Shown here piece after piece: positions 36,231-45,296 of a stretch of DNA of 52,973 bases. This DNA comes from Streptomyces sp. ADI95-17 (GTDB lineage Bacteria; Actinomycetota; Actinomycetes; Streptomycetales; Streptomycetaceae). Numbering within the stretch: the stretch's first letter is position 1; each line of letters starts with the position of its first letter. Below the pieces are notes generated by a model. That model searched no databases and had not been told where the DNA came from. It saw only the letters and a program-made list of their open reading frames with translations. Location: contig NZ_ML123044.1 of NCBI RefSeq assembly GCF_003846175.1, forward strand, positions 1,202,843 to 1,255,815, given 5' to 3'. Made by a program: the position numbers and the translations under genes.

Positions 36231-36444
36231 ACCGTTCCCTTCGTGGTCACTCCCCCTTCTTCTCCGCATCGTCGCAGAAGGCGAACAGGGCGGCAGGGAG
36301 GACGGCGTGATGCGTGCGGCGGGCGGCCGGGCCCGGGGCCCAGCCGCCCGATGGGGTCCACAGGCCCTGTCTCCGGTCCGTACCCGTTCCTACGCTCGAA
36401 AGCTCGCGGGAGAAGCACGGGGGCTGACCGAAGGGCGGGGCGGC

Positions 36445-38160
36445 ATGACGGGAAGCGGCGGCCGGATGCGGTGGCGGACGGGCCGGTTCGGGAGGGGCGG
36501 GGGATGCGAGGGCCAGACCGCGATCGAGTACGTGGGCATCGGCGCCGTCGTCCTCGCCCTGATCCTGGCGATGCTGGTGGCGGGCCAGGCGTCCGGCGCG
36601 GGCGTCGCCGTCGGCGGGCGGCTCTGCGAGGCGGTCGCCACGATCGGCGCGGGCGAGGCGGGCGACTGCGCCGGGTCCGGCGCGGATGACAACGGTCCGG
36701 GCGACGGCGGCGACGGCTCTTCTGACAACGATGTCGACGAGGCGGACGAATCGACTCCGGCCGCGAGCGACTCGTCGGGCGACGATGCCGGGGACGACGA
36801 GGAGGACCCCTTCGAGCCGGACAAGTGCCTGCTGTCCTCGGACGACCGCAAGACGACCACCCGGATCCAGATCCTCTTCTTCAAGATCTCCAGCTCGGAG
36901 CAGGTGACGATCGAGCAGTGGTCGGACGGTTCGGTCACCCTCTCCCGGAACGTGGACGTCGGCGCCGGCGTCGAGGGCGGCGTCAGCGCCAGCATCGGCA
37001 AGCTCGGCGACTGGAGCGGTCAGGCGGAGCTCAGCGGGGGCTACAACTGGAGCTCCGGCAGCGGCGGCCAGTGGGTGTTCAACGCCCACAAGGAGGGCGC
37101 CTCGCTCCAGGAGGACCTGGAGCACAACGTCGAGGACGCCAAGAAGTACGCCAAGCTCCTCGCCAAGAACGACGAGTGCGCCACCGACCCCGACCCCGAG
37201 GGGCAGATAGCCTGCTCGGCCGCGGCGAGCTGGTTCGTACCGGACCAGGACCCGGAGAAGGCGCCGGACGTGGACATCAGCAGGACCACCACGGAGGCGT
37301 CCGGCGAGGTGGGCTTCGGGCTCTCCACCCACAAGGGCTCCGACGAGGACGACAACGTTGCCAACGTGGGCGCCTCCGGGTCGATGAGCGATGACGTGAC
37401 CGTGCTGCGCGCCCAGTCGGGCGAGGACGCCGGGAAGATCACCTTCGTCTACACCTTCACGATGAGCGGGAAGCTGGAGGCGGACGCGGCGGGCAAGGTG
37501 GGCGCGTCCGGCGAGGGCACCCACATGCAGCAGGTGGCCGTCACCTACGACGCGGAGAAGTACGACAAGGAGAAGGACGACGACGAGCCGCACCACCCGG
37601 AGAAGCTGGAGATCACCACGAGCCAGCAGGACGGTGTCGCCGGCAAGGGCAACGGCTCCACGGAGGTCGAGGTCTCCGGAGGAAGCGGACTGACCCTCGG
37701 CGTGGAGGGCGGCGCGGGCAGTTCGACGTCCACCCTGCACACCGAGTCCGCCTCGGTGGACCTGGACACGGACGAGAAGAGCGCCGCCGTCGAGGACTGG
37801 CTGCGCGGTCGCGGCAAGCAGCCGGCGAAGGGCACGCTCCCGTCGCCGCGCGACGCCGCGGATCCGCTCGCAGCCGACGCGAGCCCCGTACAGAAGCTGC
37901 TCCACGACAACGCCGAGGTCACCAGCCTCGACTACGACGTCAACAAGGACTGGTGGGACGTCTCGCTCGCGATCGGCATCGGCGTCGCCGCCGGCTCGGT
38001 GAACCTCGGCTTCAAGCTGTTCGGCCTGTCGGTGGAGCACGAGGAGACCGAGCAGACGATCACCGGGAACCCGACGTACGCCGGGAAGCCCGAGGACGAC
38101 GGCACGCGCCCCTGGAAACCGTTCACCAAGTGCACGGACGTGAAGCCCGTGGAGAGCTGA
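36445..38160 (+). CDS. Large exported protein with Flp-pilin-like N-terminal leader
   Basis: About 571 residues, function unknown. A basic leader (Arg-rich, 1-20) ends in Gly23, followed by QTAIEYVG and a hydrophobic helix (30-48). Glu and Tyr are at +5 and +6 of the presumed cleavage site, the hallmark of Flp/Tad prepilins. An acidic Asp/Ser/Gly linker (about 78-125) follows, then a long Gly/Ser/Thr-rich region of probable beta-strands (about 150-530) with few Cys (C61, C75, C133 and three later). No catalytic motif is recognised. AAGGGCGGGG precedes ATG 36445. Divergent from glmS; a strong terminator follows. Confidence 0.8.
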   Translation: MTGSGGRMRWRTGRFGRGGGCEGQTAIEYVGIGAVVLALILAMLVAGQASGAGVAVGGRLCEAVATIGAGEAGDCAGSGADDNGPGDGGDGSSDNDVDEADESTPAASDSSGDDAGDDEEDPFEPDKCLLSSDDRKTTTRIQILFFKISSSEQVTIEQWSDGSVTLSRNVDVGAGVEGGVSASIGKLGDWSGQAELSGGYNWSSGSGGQWVFNAHKEGASLQEDLEHNVEDAKKYAKLLAKNDECATDPDPEGQIACSAAASWFVPDQDPEKAPDVDISRTTTEASGEVGFGLSTHKGSDEDDNVANVGASGSMSDDVTVLRAQSGEDAGKITFVYTFTMSGKLEADAAGKVGASGEGTHMQQVAVTYDAEKYDKEKDDDEPHHPEKLEITTSQQDGVAGKGNGSTEVEVSGGSGLTLGVEGGAGSSTSTLHTESASVDLDTDEKSAAVEDWLRGRGKQPAKGTLPSPRDAADPLAADASPVQKLLHDNAEVTSLDYDVNKDWWDVSLAIGIGVAAGSVNLGFKLFGLSVEHEETEQTITGNPTYAGKPEDDGTRPWKPFTKCTDVKPVES

Positions 38161-38184
38161 GCGGTCCGGCCGCCACACCGGCGT

Positions 38185-38217
38185 CAGGGGCACGTCCCGG
38201 TCGGGGGCGTGCCCCTG
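38185..38217 (+). terminator. Hairpin terminator after the pilin-leader gene
   Basis: Perfect 10-bp arms CAGGGGCACG / CGTGCCCCTG flank a loop that itself has a CCC/GGG pair. Located 25 bp past the stop. Confidence 0.8.
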
Positions 38218-38350
38218 TGGCGTGCTCCTGTGGCGTACGAGCCCACCGCGGATCCGGGCACACGCACCGCTCCGCCTACCCTGTGAACCTTTCCGGCCCC
38301 TGCGGGGAACAAGGGGTGACACGCCCGCCCGACGAGCCCCAGGAGCCGAT

Positions 38351-38953
38351 GTGACCGGACCGCCGGCCAGCCCCGACGACGATGCCGAGGTCATCGCGCA
38401 GTCGCTGGAGGAACCCGAGATCTTCGCCGGGCTCTACGACCGTCACGCCCCGGACATCCACCGCTATGCCGCCCGCCGCCTCGGGGAGGGCGCGGCGGAC
38501 GACATCACGGCGGACACCTTCCTCATCGCCTTCCGCTCCCGGCGCCGCTTCGACCGCTCCCGGAGCAGCGCCCGCCCCTGGCTGTACGGGATCGCGGCGA
38601 ACCTCATCGGCAAGCACCGGCGCAGCGAGGAGCGCGGGCTGCGGGCCCTGGCCCGTACCGGGCAGGACCCGGTGGCCGCGTCCTGGAGCGACCGTTGCGA
38701 CGACCGGATCGCCGCCCAGGCACCGCTGGCGGCGGCGCTCGCCGCGCTCTCGCCCGGCGACCGCCATGTACTGCTGCTCGTCGCCTGGGCCGATCTCGGG
38801 TACCAGGAGGTCGCCCAGGCGCTGGGCATCCCGCTCGGCACCGTACGGTCCCGGCTCAACCGGGCCCGGCGCAAGGTCCGCGAGGCCCTCTGCACGGACC
38901 CCTCGTTCACGCCCGCCGACGCGATGGAGCTGACCCCGTCATGGACGAAATGA
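38351..38953 (+). CDS. ECF-type RNA polymerase sigma factor
   Basis: 200 residues. Region 2 (about 25-95: FAGLYDRHAPDIHRYAARRL, ITADTFLIAFRSR, ARPWLYGIAANLIGKHRR) and region 4 (about 125-180: ALSPGDRHVLLLVAWADLGY and IPLGTVRSRLNRARRKVRE). GTG 38351 has AGGAG 5 bp upstream. The following gene, starting inside its last codons, encodes a single-pass membrane protein of a kind regularly paired with such sigma factors, the presumed regulator. The signal and regulon are unknown. Confidence 0.94.
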   Translation: MTGPPASPDDDAEVIAQSLEEPEIFAGLYDRHAPDIHRYAARRLGEGAADDITADTFLIAFRSRRRFDRSRSSARPWLYGIAANLIGKHRRSEERGLRALARTGQDPVAASWSDRCDDRIAAQAPLAAALAALSPGDRHVLLLVAWADLGYQEVAQALGIPLGTVRSRLNRARRKVREALCTDPSFTPADAMELTPSWTK

Positions 38954-39927
38954 CCCAGCTGCGCGAACTCCGCGCGGACGCACCCGTTCCTGACCGCGGC
39001 ACGCTCGCCCCCGGCCGGCAGCGGCTCACCGAGGCCGCGGCCTCGGGCCGCCGGGCCCGCCGGCTGCGGGCCGACTGGCGGCTCGCCGCGGTCGGCGCGG
39101 CCGCGGCGATCACCGTGGCGGCGGTGCTCGGCACCCAGCTCGGGGACGCCGCCGCGCCCTCCCGCTCCGGGCCCGCGTCGACCACCGGAACCCTGCGGCT
39201 GGACAGCCCGGCCGAGGTGCTGAACCAGGCCGCCGACGCGCTGGAGAAGCAGTCGGCCGGGCCGGAGCCGCGCGACGACCAGTGGATCTACACCAGGACG
39301 GCGCAGCGGGCCTCGCAGGGCGACCAGAACGGCGCGTCCCTCGGCCCCGCGACGTACGACCCCGACAGCTGGGTTCCGTACGACAACTCCGCCGCGGCCG
39401 AGAAGGGCAAGGACCCCGACTACCGCACGGCGCGCCAGGTCTACCGGGCCGCGAACGCCCTGCCCGACGACCCGGCGCGGCTGCTGGCGGAGATCCGCTC
39501 CTTCTACCCGACCGGGAACACGGCCGAGGACCCTCCCGAGCGCGAGGCCCAGCACAGCTTCCGCGCGATCGGACTGATGGCCGAGGCGTACCCGGTCGCA
39601 CCGGCCGCCCTCGCCCGGATCTACCGCGCCATGGCCACCATCCCCGGGGTGCGCGTCACCGGCCATCTGGTGAAGGACGCGGCCGGGCGCGAGGCCATCG
39701 CCATCACCCGGAAGGAGGACGGCAGCCATGAGCAGCGGGAGATCCTGATCGACCCGCACGACTTCGGCTACGCCGGTCAGCGCTTCGTGGTCGCCGAGGA
39801 CTACGCGCAGACACTCTCCGACGGCAAGGTGGAGCGCCAGACATTCAGGTTCGAGGCCGGGCAGGTCCTCACGAGCGAGGCCCGGACCGAGGCCGCCGTC
39901 GTCGACGCCAAGGGCGAGAAGCCCTGA
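38941..39927 (+). CDS. CU044_5270-family membrane protein, presumed sigma regulator
   Basis: 328 residues. The cytoplasmic N-terminus (MDEMTQLRELRADAPVPD, then an Arg-rich helix) leads to one membrane segment (about 50-65) and a large extracytoplasmic domain. The latter contains WIYTRTAQ, a central all-alpha part (ALPDDPARLLAEI) and a C-terminal lipoprotein-carrier-like beta part (REILIDPHDFGYAGQRFVV). It overlaps the sigma gene by 13 bp. Position and topology suggest anti-sigma-like control, although no zinc-binding anti-sigma motif is present. ATG 38950 is the alternative start. Confidence 0.88.
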   Translation: MDEMTQLRELRADAPVPDRGTLAPGRQRLTEAAASGRRARRLRADWRLAAVGAAAAITVAAVLGTQLGDAAAPSRSGPASTTGTLRLDSPAEVLNQAADALEKQSAGPEPRDDQWIYTRTAQRASQGDQNGASLGPATYDPDSWVPYDNSAAAEKGKDPDYRTARQVYRAANALPDDPARLLAEIRSFYPTGNTAEDPPEREAQHSFRAIGLMAEAYPVAPAALARIYRAMATIPGVRVTGHLVKDAAGREAIAITRKEDGSHEQREILIDPHDFGYAGQRFVVAEDYAQTLSDGKVERQTFRFEAGQVLTSEARTEAAVVDAKGEKP

Positions 39928-39946
39928 CCTCGCGGGGCGGCGAACC

Positions 39947-39985
39947 GGGGCCGGTGTCCGCTACAGGGGTGTGGACACCGGCCCC
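39947..39985 (+). terminator. Hairpin terminator after the sigma/regulator pair
   Basis: Perfect 13-bp arms GGGGCCGGTGTCC / GGACACCGGCCCC with a 13-nt loop, 20 bp past the stop. The remainder of the gap to 40121 holds only further GC-rich repeats. Confidence 0.85.
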
Positions 39986-40121
39986 CGCCGGCAACTGCCG
40001 GTGACCCCGGGTGCAGAAGGCGGGCACCCGTCCGTGACCAAGGACGGCGGTACCCCTGTCCCCCTCCCCACGTGACCGAGCCCACCCCCCACTGCGGCAG
40101 AACTCCCGCGACAATGAACCC

Positions 40122-41117
40122 GTGATCACTTCGCCGCCACGGAGCACCCACCGACGCGCCGAGCACGCGGCGACGCCGTACGTCGATCTGTCCCGCGCCG
40201 AGTGGAGCGCGCTGCGCGACAAGACTCCGCTGCCGCTGACCGCCGACGAGGTGGAGCGGCTGCGCGGACTCGGGGACGTCATCGACCTCGACGAGGTGCG
40301 GGACGTCTACCTCCCGCTGTCCCGGCTCCTCAACCTCTACGTCCAGGCCACCTCGGGCCTGCGCGGCGCCCTGAACACCTTCCTCGGGGACGCGGGCAAC
40401 GGCCACGGCGCGCAGCGCGGCACCCCGTTCGTCATAGGCGTCGCGGGCAGTGTCGCGGTCGGCAAGTCCACCACCGCGCGCATCCTCCAGGCCCTGCTGG
40501 CCCGCTGGCCCGAGCATCCGCGCGTCGAGCTGGTGACCACGGACGGGTTCCTGCTGCCGATGAAGGAGCTCCGGGCCCGCGGGCTGATGTCGCGCAAGGG
40601 GTTCCCCGAGTCGTACGACCGGCGCGCCCTGACCCGGTTCGTCGCCGACATCAAGGCCGGCAAGGACGAGGTGACCGCACCCGTCTACTCGCACCTGATC
40701 TACGACATCGTGCCGGACCAGCGGCTCACCGTACGCCGCCCCGACATCCTGATCGTCGAGGGGCTGAACGTGCTCCAGCCCGCGATGCCCGGCAGCGACG
40801 GCCGGACCAGGGTCGGTCTCGCCGACTACTTCGACTTCAGCGTGTACGTGGACGCGCGCACCGAGGACATCGAGACCTGGTACCTCAACCGCTTCCGCAA
40901 GCTGCGCGACACCGCGTTCCAGGACCCGTCCTCGTACTTCCGCAAGTACACCCAGGTCTCCGAGGAGGAGGCCATGGCGTACGCGGCGACGATGTGGCGG
41001 ACCATCAACAAGCCCAATCTGGTGGAGAACGTCGCACCCACCCGGGGCCGTGCCACCCTGGTGCTGCGCAAGGGCCCGGACCACAAGGTCCAGCGGCTGT
41101 CCCTGCGCAAACTCTGA
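40122..41117 (+). CDS. coaA: Pantothenate kinase, type I
   Basis: 331 residues. Phosphorylates pantothenate, the first step of coenzyme A synthesis. Walker A is [12 protein letters not shown] at about 106-117; [26 protein letters not shown] and [10 protein letters not shown] match type I CoaA. The start GTG 40122 is preceded by weak Shine-Dalgarno sequence. The downstream DUF389 gene begins 20 bp later. Confidence 0.96.
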   Translation: MITSPPRSTHRRAEHAATPYVDLSRAEWSALRDKTPLPLTADEVERLRGLGDVIDLDEVRDVYLPLSRLLNLYVQATSGLRGALNTFLGDAGNGHGAQRGTPFVIGVAGSVAVGKSTTARILQALLARWPEHPRVELVTTDGFLLPMKELRARGLMSRKGFPESYDRRALTRFVADIKAGKDEVTAPVYSHLIYDIVPDQRLTVRRPDILIVEGLNVLQPAMPGSDGRTRVGLADYFDFSVYVDARTEDIETWYLNRFRKLRDTAFQDPSSYFRKYTQVSEEEAMAYAATMWRTINKPNLVENVAPTRGRATLVLRKGPDHKVQRLSLRKL

Positions 41118-41136
41118 GCCTCCCGGGAGTGGCCAC

Positions 41137-42117
41137 GTGCTGCATCTGCGCCTGATCGTCCCCGCCGACCGTACGGACGAGGTGCTGCGCCTGGTGGAGG
41201 ACACCCTCGGTACGACACATCTCGTCGTGCTGACCGGGGCCGCCCGCGATCCGGCGGGCGACATGATCCTGTGCGATGTGGCCCGTGAGGCGGGCGACGG
41301 GCTGATCTCCGCGCTGCGCCGCCTCGGGATCGACAAGTCCGGTTCGATCACCGTCGAGAACATGGACCTGACGCTCTCCGCGCACGCCGACAGGGCAGAG
41401 GAGGCCGCGCCGGGCGAGGGCGCGGACGCGGTGCTGTGGGAGGAGCTGACGGAGGCGACCCACGAGGAGTCGACGTTCAGCGTCACGTACGTGGCGTTCC
41501 TCACCGTCGCGACGATGCTCGCCGCCTGCGGTGTGATGCTCGACAACGCGATCCTGATCGTGGGCGCGATGGCGGTCGGCCCGGAGTTCGGCCCGCTGGC
41601 CGGGATCTCCACGGCCCTGGTGCAGCGCGCGCCACGACTGGCGCTGCGTTCCCTGTACGCCCTGATCGGCGGCTTCGCCGTGGCGATGGTGCTGACCGCC
41701 GGGTTCGCCTGGCTGATGGACGCCGCCGGGCTGTTCACCCGCTCGATGATCGAGGCCGACCGCCCCAACACGGCGTTCATCTGGAAGCCGGACGCGATGT
41801 CGTTCGTGGTGGCGTTCCTGGCCGGGATCGCCGGAACGCTCTCGCTCACCTCGGCGAAGTCCGGGGCGCTGATCGGCGTCGCCATCTCGGTGACGACCGT
41901 GCCGGCCGCGGCCAACGCGGCGGTGGCGTTCAGCTACAGCGACTACCACCAGATGTCCGGCTCCACGACCCAGCTGCTGGCGAACCTGGGCGGAATCGTG
42001 GTCGCGGGAACCCTGACCCTGCTGGTCCAGAAGGCCCTGTGGGCCGCCCACCGCCGCCGGACGGCCCTCGCCACGGGCCCGTCCGGCGATCAGGGGTCTT
42101 CAAAGCAGGCGGGCTAG
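41137..42117 (+). CDS. DUF389 (TIGR00341-type) membrane protein
   Basis: 326 residues. A soluble N-terminal alpha/beta domain (1-100: [20 protein letters not shown]) is followed by about six membrane helices carrying [20 protein letters not shown] and [15 protein letters not shown]. The transport or signalling role of DUF389 proteins is not known. GTG 41137 has GGGAG upstream. The TAG stop shares CTAG with the glmM stop on the opposite strand. Probably cotranscribed with coaA. Confidence 0.92.
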   Translation: MLHLRLIVPADRTDEVLRLVEDTLGTTHLVVLTGAARDPAGDMILCDVAREAGDGLISALRRLGIDKSGSITVENMDLTLSAHADRAEEAAPGEGADAVLWEELTEATHEESTFSVTYVAFLTVATMLAACGVMLDNAILIVGAMAVGPEFGPLAGISTALVQRAPRLALRSLYALIGGFAVAMVLTAGFAWLMDAAGLFTRSMIEADRPNTAFIWKPDAMSFVVAFLAGIAGTLSLTSAKSGALIGVAISVTTVPAAANAAVAFSYSDYHQMSGSTTQLLANLGGIVVAGTLTLLVQKALWAAHRRRTALATGPSGDQGSSKQAG

Positions 42118-43472
42118 CCCAGCGCGGACTTCACCACGTCGGCCAGCCGCTCGGCGATCGCCCGGGCCTGCTCGATGTCGGCCGCCTCGACCATGACCCG
42201 CACCAGCGGCTCGGTGCCCGACTTGCGCAGCAGTACGCGTCCGGTGGAGCCCAGCTCGTGCTCGGCCTCGGCCACGGCCGCGGCGACCTCCGGGGAGGTG
42301 GCGACCCGGGACTTGTCGACGTCGCGGACATTGATCAGCAGCTGCGGCAGCCGCTGCATGACCCCGGCCAGATCGGCGAGCGTACGGCCGGTGGCGGCGA
42401 CCCGGGCCGCCAGCAGCAGGCCGGTCAGCGTGCCGTCGCCGGTCGTGGCGTGGTCCAGGACGATGACATGGCCGGACTGCTCGCCGCCCAGTGCGTAGCC
42501 CTCGGCCTTCATCGACTCCAGTACGTAGCGGTCGCCGACGGCGGTCTGGACGAGCTGGATGCCCTCCCGCTCCATCGCGATCTTGAACCCGAGGTTGGAC
42601 ATGACGGTGCCGACCACGGTGTCCTTGCGCAGCTGTCCGGCCTCGCGCATGGCGAGGGCCAGGACGGCCAGGATCTGGTCGCCGTCGACCTCCTCGCCGG
42701 TGGAGTCCACGGCCAGGCAGCGGTCGGCGTCGCCGTCGTGCGCGATGCCGAAGTGGGCGCCGTGCTCGACGACGGCGGCCTTCAGCGGCTCCAGGTGGGT
42801 GGAACCGCAGCCGTCGTTGATGTTCAGGCCGTTCGGGTCCGCGCCGATCGTGATGACCTCGGCGCCGGCCCGCGCGAAGGCCTCGGGTGAGACCCGGGAG
42901 GCCGCGCCGTGCGCCTCGTCGAGCACGACCTTCAGCCCGTCGAGCCGGTTCGGCAGGACCGCGACGAGGTGGGCCACGTAACGGTCGAAGCCCTCCGCGT
43001 ACTCGGTGACGCGCCCCACACCGGCACCGGTCGGGCGCTCCCACGGCTCGCCGGCGCGGTGCTGCTGGTAGATCGACTCGATGCGGTCCTCCAGCTCGTC
43101 GGAGAGCTTGTGACCGCCGCGCGCGATGAACTTGACACCGTTGTCCGGCATCGAGTTGTGGCTCGCGGAGAGCATCACACCGAGGTCGGCGCCCAGCGCA
43201 CCGGTGAGATACGCCACCGCCGGGGTGGGCAGCACACCGACGCGCAGGACATCCACGCCGGCGCTGGCGAGACCGGCCACGACGGCGGCCTCCAGGAACT
43301 CTCCGGACGCACGTGGGTCACGGCCCACCACGGCTGTCGGCCGGGTCCCGTCGAGGGTGCTCCCCTCGGCGAGAACATGCGCCGCCGCGACCGAGAGACC
43401 GAGCGCCAGCTCGGCCGTCAGATCCGCATTGGCGACACCGCGCACACCGTCCGTGCCGAAGAGTCGTCCCAC
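42114..43472 (-). CDS. glmM: Phosphoglucosamine mutase
   Basis: 452 residues. Converts glucosamine-6-P to glucosamine-1-P on the UDP-GlcNAc pathway, following GlmS. The phosphorylated Ser102 lies in [13 protein letters not shown], the metal loop is DGDADR, and the sugar-binding GGEQSGH and the C-terminal [12 protein letters not shown] are present. GTG 43472 has GGAGG 6 bp upstream. It follows rplM-rpsI after a terminator, so it has its own promoter in the AT-richer 43480-43640 gap. Convergent with the DUF389 gene, sharing stop bases. Confidence 0.97.
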   Translation of the reverse strand: MGRLFGTDGVRGVANADLTAELALGLSVAAAHVLAEGSTLDGTRPTAVVGRDPRASGEFLEAAVVAGLASAGVDVLRVGVLPTPAVAYLTGALGADLGVMLSASHNSMPDNGVKFIARGGHKLSDELEDRIESIYQQHRAGEPWERPTGAGVGRVTEYAEGFDRYVAHLVAVLPNRLDGLKVVLDEAHGAASRVSPEAFARAGAEVITIGADPNGLNINDGCGSTHLEPLKAAVVEHGAHFGIAHDGDADRCLAVDSTGEEVDGDQILAVLALAMREAGQLRKDTVVGTVMSNLGFKIAMEREGIQLVQTAVGDRYVLESMKAEGYALGGEQSGHVIVLDHATTGDGTLTGLLLAARVAATGRTLADLAGVMQRLPQLLINVRDVDKSRVATSPEVAAAVAEAEHELGSTGRVLLRKSGTEPLVRVMVEAADIEQARAIAERLADVVKSALG

Positions 43473-43645
43473 TGGTGTCCTCCGAAGATGCTCCGAAACC
43501 GCAAAACCAAATCAACCAAAGCAAAGCAACACAGCAACAGGATGCGCGGAACACCGCGCACCGACCGCCGGGCAACACAAAGCCATCACAAACAAGCCTA
43601 TGAACGTCTTATGCCGTTATACGCCCGAGGGTTCCGATAAACGAA

Positions 43646-43678
43646 CGCCCCGGCAGCACGAGAAGTGCCGCCGGGGCG
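43646..43678 (-). terminator. Terminator of the rplM-rpsI operon
   Basis: 14-bp arms CGCCCCGGCAGCAC / GTGCCGCCGGGGCG (one mismatch), 5-nt loop, followed on the minus strand by TTCGTTTAT. Located 28 bp after the rpsI stop. Confidence 0.88.
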
Positions 43679-43705
43679 AACGTGTAAAGCAGATGAGCAG
43701 GCGGT

Positions 43706-44233
43706 TTAGCGCTTGCTGTACTGCGGGGCCTTGCGGGCCTTCTTGAGACCGGCCTTCTTGCGCTCGACCGCACGGTCGTCACGGGAGAGGAAGCCGGCCT
43801 TCTTCAGCGGGGCGCGGTTGTTGTCCACGTCCGCCTCGTTCAGCGCACGGGCCACGCCGAGACGCAGGGCGCCGGCCTGACCCGAGACGCCGCCACCCGA
43901 GATGCGGGCGATGACGTCGTAGCGGTTGTCGAGCTCAAGCACCTTGAAGGGCTCGTTGACTTCCTGCTGGTGCACCTTGTTGGGGAAGTAGTCCTCAAGG
44001 GTGCGACCGTTGATCTTCCACTTGCCGGTGCCCGGAACGATCCGGACGCGGGCGATGGCGTTCTTCCGACGGCCAAGGCCGGCGGCGGGCTGCGGGTCGC
44101 CGAAGCGGGACGCCAGCGACTCGCTGGTGTACTCGCCCTCGACGGGAACCTCGGACTCGAAGGTGGTCACCTCGGCGAAGACCTCTTCGCCCTCGGTGCC
44201 CTCGATGGGGTTCTCAACAGTGGTCTCGGCCAC
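43706..44233 (-). CDS. rpsI: 30S ribosomal protein S9
   Basis: 175 residues. The conserved S9 domain begins near residue 53 ([15 protein letters not shown]) and ends in the universal KAPQYSKR tail that reaches the P-site tRNA. The first ~50 residues are an acidic extension characteristic of streptomycete S9. GTG 44233. Second gene of the rplM-rpsI operon, 44 bp after rplM. Confidence 0.98.
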   Translation of the reverse strand: MAETTVENPIEGTEGEEVFAEVTTFESEVPVEGEYTSESLASRFGDPQPAAGLGRRKNAIARVRIVPGTGKWKINGRTLEDYFPNKVHQQEVNEPFKVLELDNRYDVIARISGGGVSGQAGALRLGVARALNEADVDNNRAPLKKAGFLSRDDRAVERKKAGLKKARKAPQYSKR

Positions 44234-44277
44234 GATTCTCCTCAGATCTTTCTTTTGGTCTTAGGGGGAGGCCGGAA

Positions 44278-44721
44278 CTACTGCGCGACCTGGGTGATCT
44301 CGAACGGGACCGGCTGCTGAGCAGCGTGCGGGTGCTGGTCGCCCGCGTAGACCTTGAGCTTCGAGAGCATCTGACGGCCCAGGCTGTTCTTGGGGATCAT
44401 GCCCTTGATGGCCTTCTCGACGGCCTTCTCGGGGCTCTTGGCGAGCAGCTCGTCGTAACGGACGGAGCGGAGACCACCCGGGAACCCGGAGTGGCGGTAC
44501 GCCATCTTCTGGGTCTTCTTGTTGCCGGAGAGGTGAACCTTCTCGGCGTTGATGATGATGACGAAGTCGCCCATGTCCATGTGGGGGGCGTAGATCGCCT
44601 TGTGCTTGCCGCGGAGGAGGTTCGCAGCCGTGGTGGCGAGACGACCCAGGACGATGTCCTGCGCGTCAATGATGTGCCACTGGCGCGTCACATCGCCGGG
44701 CTTGGGGCTGTACGTACGCAC
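44278..44721 (-). CDS. rplM: 50S ribosomal protein L13
   Basis: 147 residues: [38 protein letters not shown] and [19 protein letters not shown] are diagnostic. An early 50S assembly protein. GTG 44721. First gene of the operon; the 575-bp region upstream should carry the promoter and leader. Confidence 0.98.
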   Translation of the reverse strand: MRTYSPKPGDVTRQWHIIDAQDIVLGRLATTAANLLRGKHKAIYAPHMDMGDFVIIINAEKVHLSGNKKTQKMAYRHSGFPGGLRSVRYDELLAKSPEKAVEKAIKGMIPKNSLGRQMLSKLKVYAGDQHPHAAQQPVPFEITQVAQ

Positions 44722-45296
44722 TTCGTAGCCTTCGCTTCTTCAGTGGATGGGGTCCAGACACATGGCACCTCTGAAGCGATCATGCAGCTGGGGCTCACAA
44801 TGCCGGGGACGCTGCCCGTATGCGAGCCACTGGTAACTGCTCCAGAGAACCTACGTAAGGGCCCTACGCGTGAGAACGACGAAGCCAATACGCATAACAA
44901 TCGACGAGACTACCCGCCCCGCCCCGGACGGGTCAAAACGCGTGGCCCCCGGGCGGGCGGCAGCGGGGTTCCCCGGCCTGGCCGGCCCCGCTGCCGGGGG
45001 CTCCGTCCGAACGCTCCGCCGTGACGCGGCCGCACCCGGATGTCCGCTCGTCGTCCTGCGGGACTCCCCTGCACGCCCCCGAACCCGGCCGCCGCGCGTC
45101 TGCGACAGCGGATGTGCCGGCGTGGAGACGCAGGACGGCCCGAGTGGGGACCCGCAGGGGAGTCCCCGCAGGAAATGGCGTACGACCCGGGCCCCTCACG
45201 TACCCGGGTGAACACGCCGTTTCCGAGGAGTCTCCCCGGAGGGTCACCACCCCACCCACCCGGGCAAGGCGCACCCCGGACCGTGGAGCAACCGCG
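44722..45296. other. Non-coding region between rplM and the ABC-F gene
   Basis: No credible gene. The first ~170 bp should hold the rplM promoter and leader: an AT-richer patch is centred on 44885. GGCAGCGGGG / CCCCGCTGCC (44959-44995) is a 10-bp-arm hairpin 300 bp beyond the ABC-F stop and may act as a terminator. CCTGCGGGACTCCCCTGC (45055-45072) and an almost perfect reverse complement (45154-45172, one inserted C) form a long-range inverted repeat with an 81-bp interval. Confidence 0.6.

Noticed and set aside
36231..36444. glmS ribozyme in the glmS leader
   Set aside because: No recognisable ribozyme core is visible, and actinobacterial glmS genes are not known to carry one.
44880..45296. 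Small genes in the rplM/ABC-F gap
   Set aside because: All frames are Arg/Pro/Gly-rich, lack ribosome-binding sites and cross strong hairpins.
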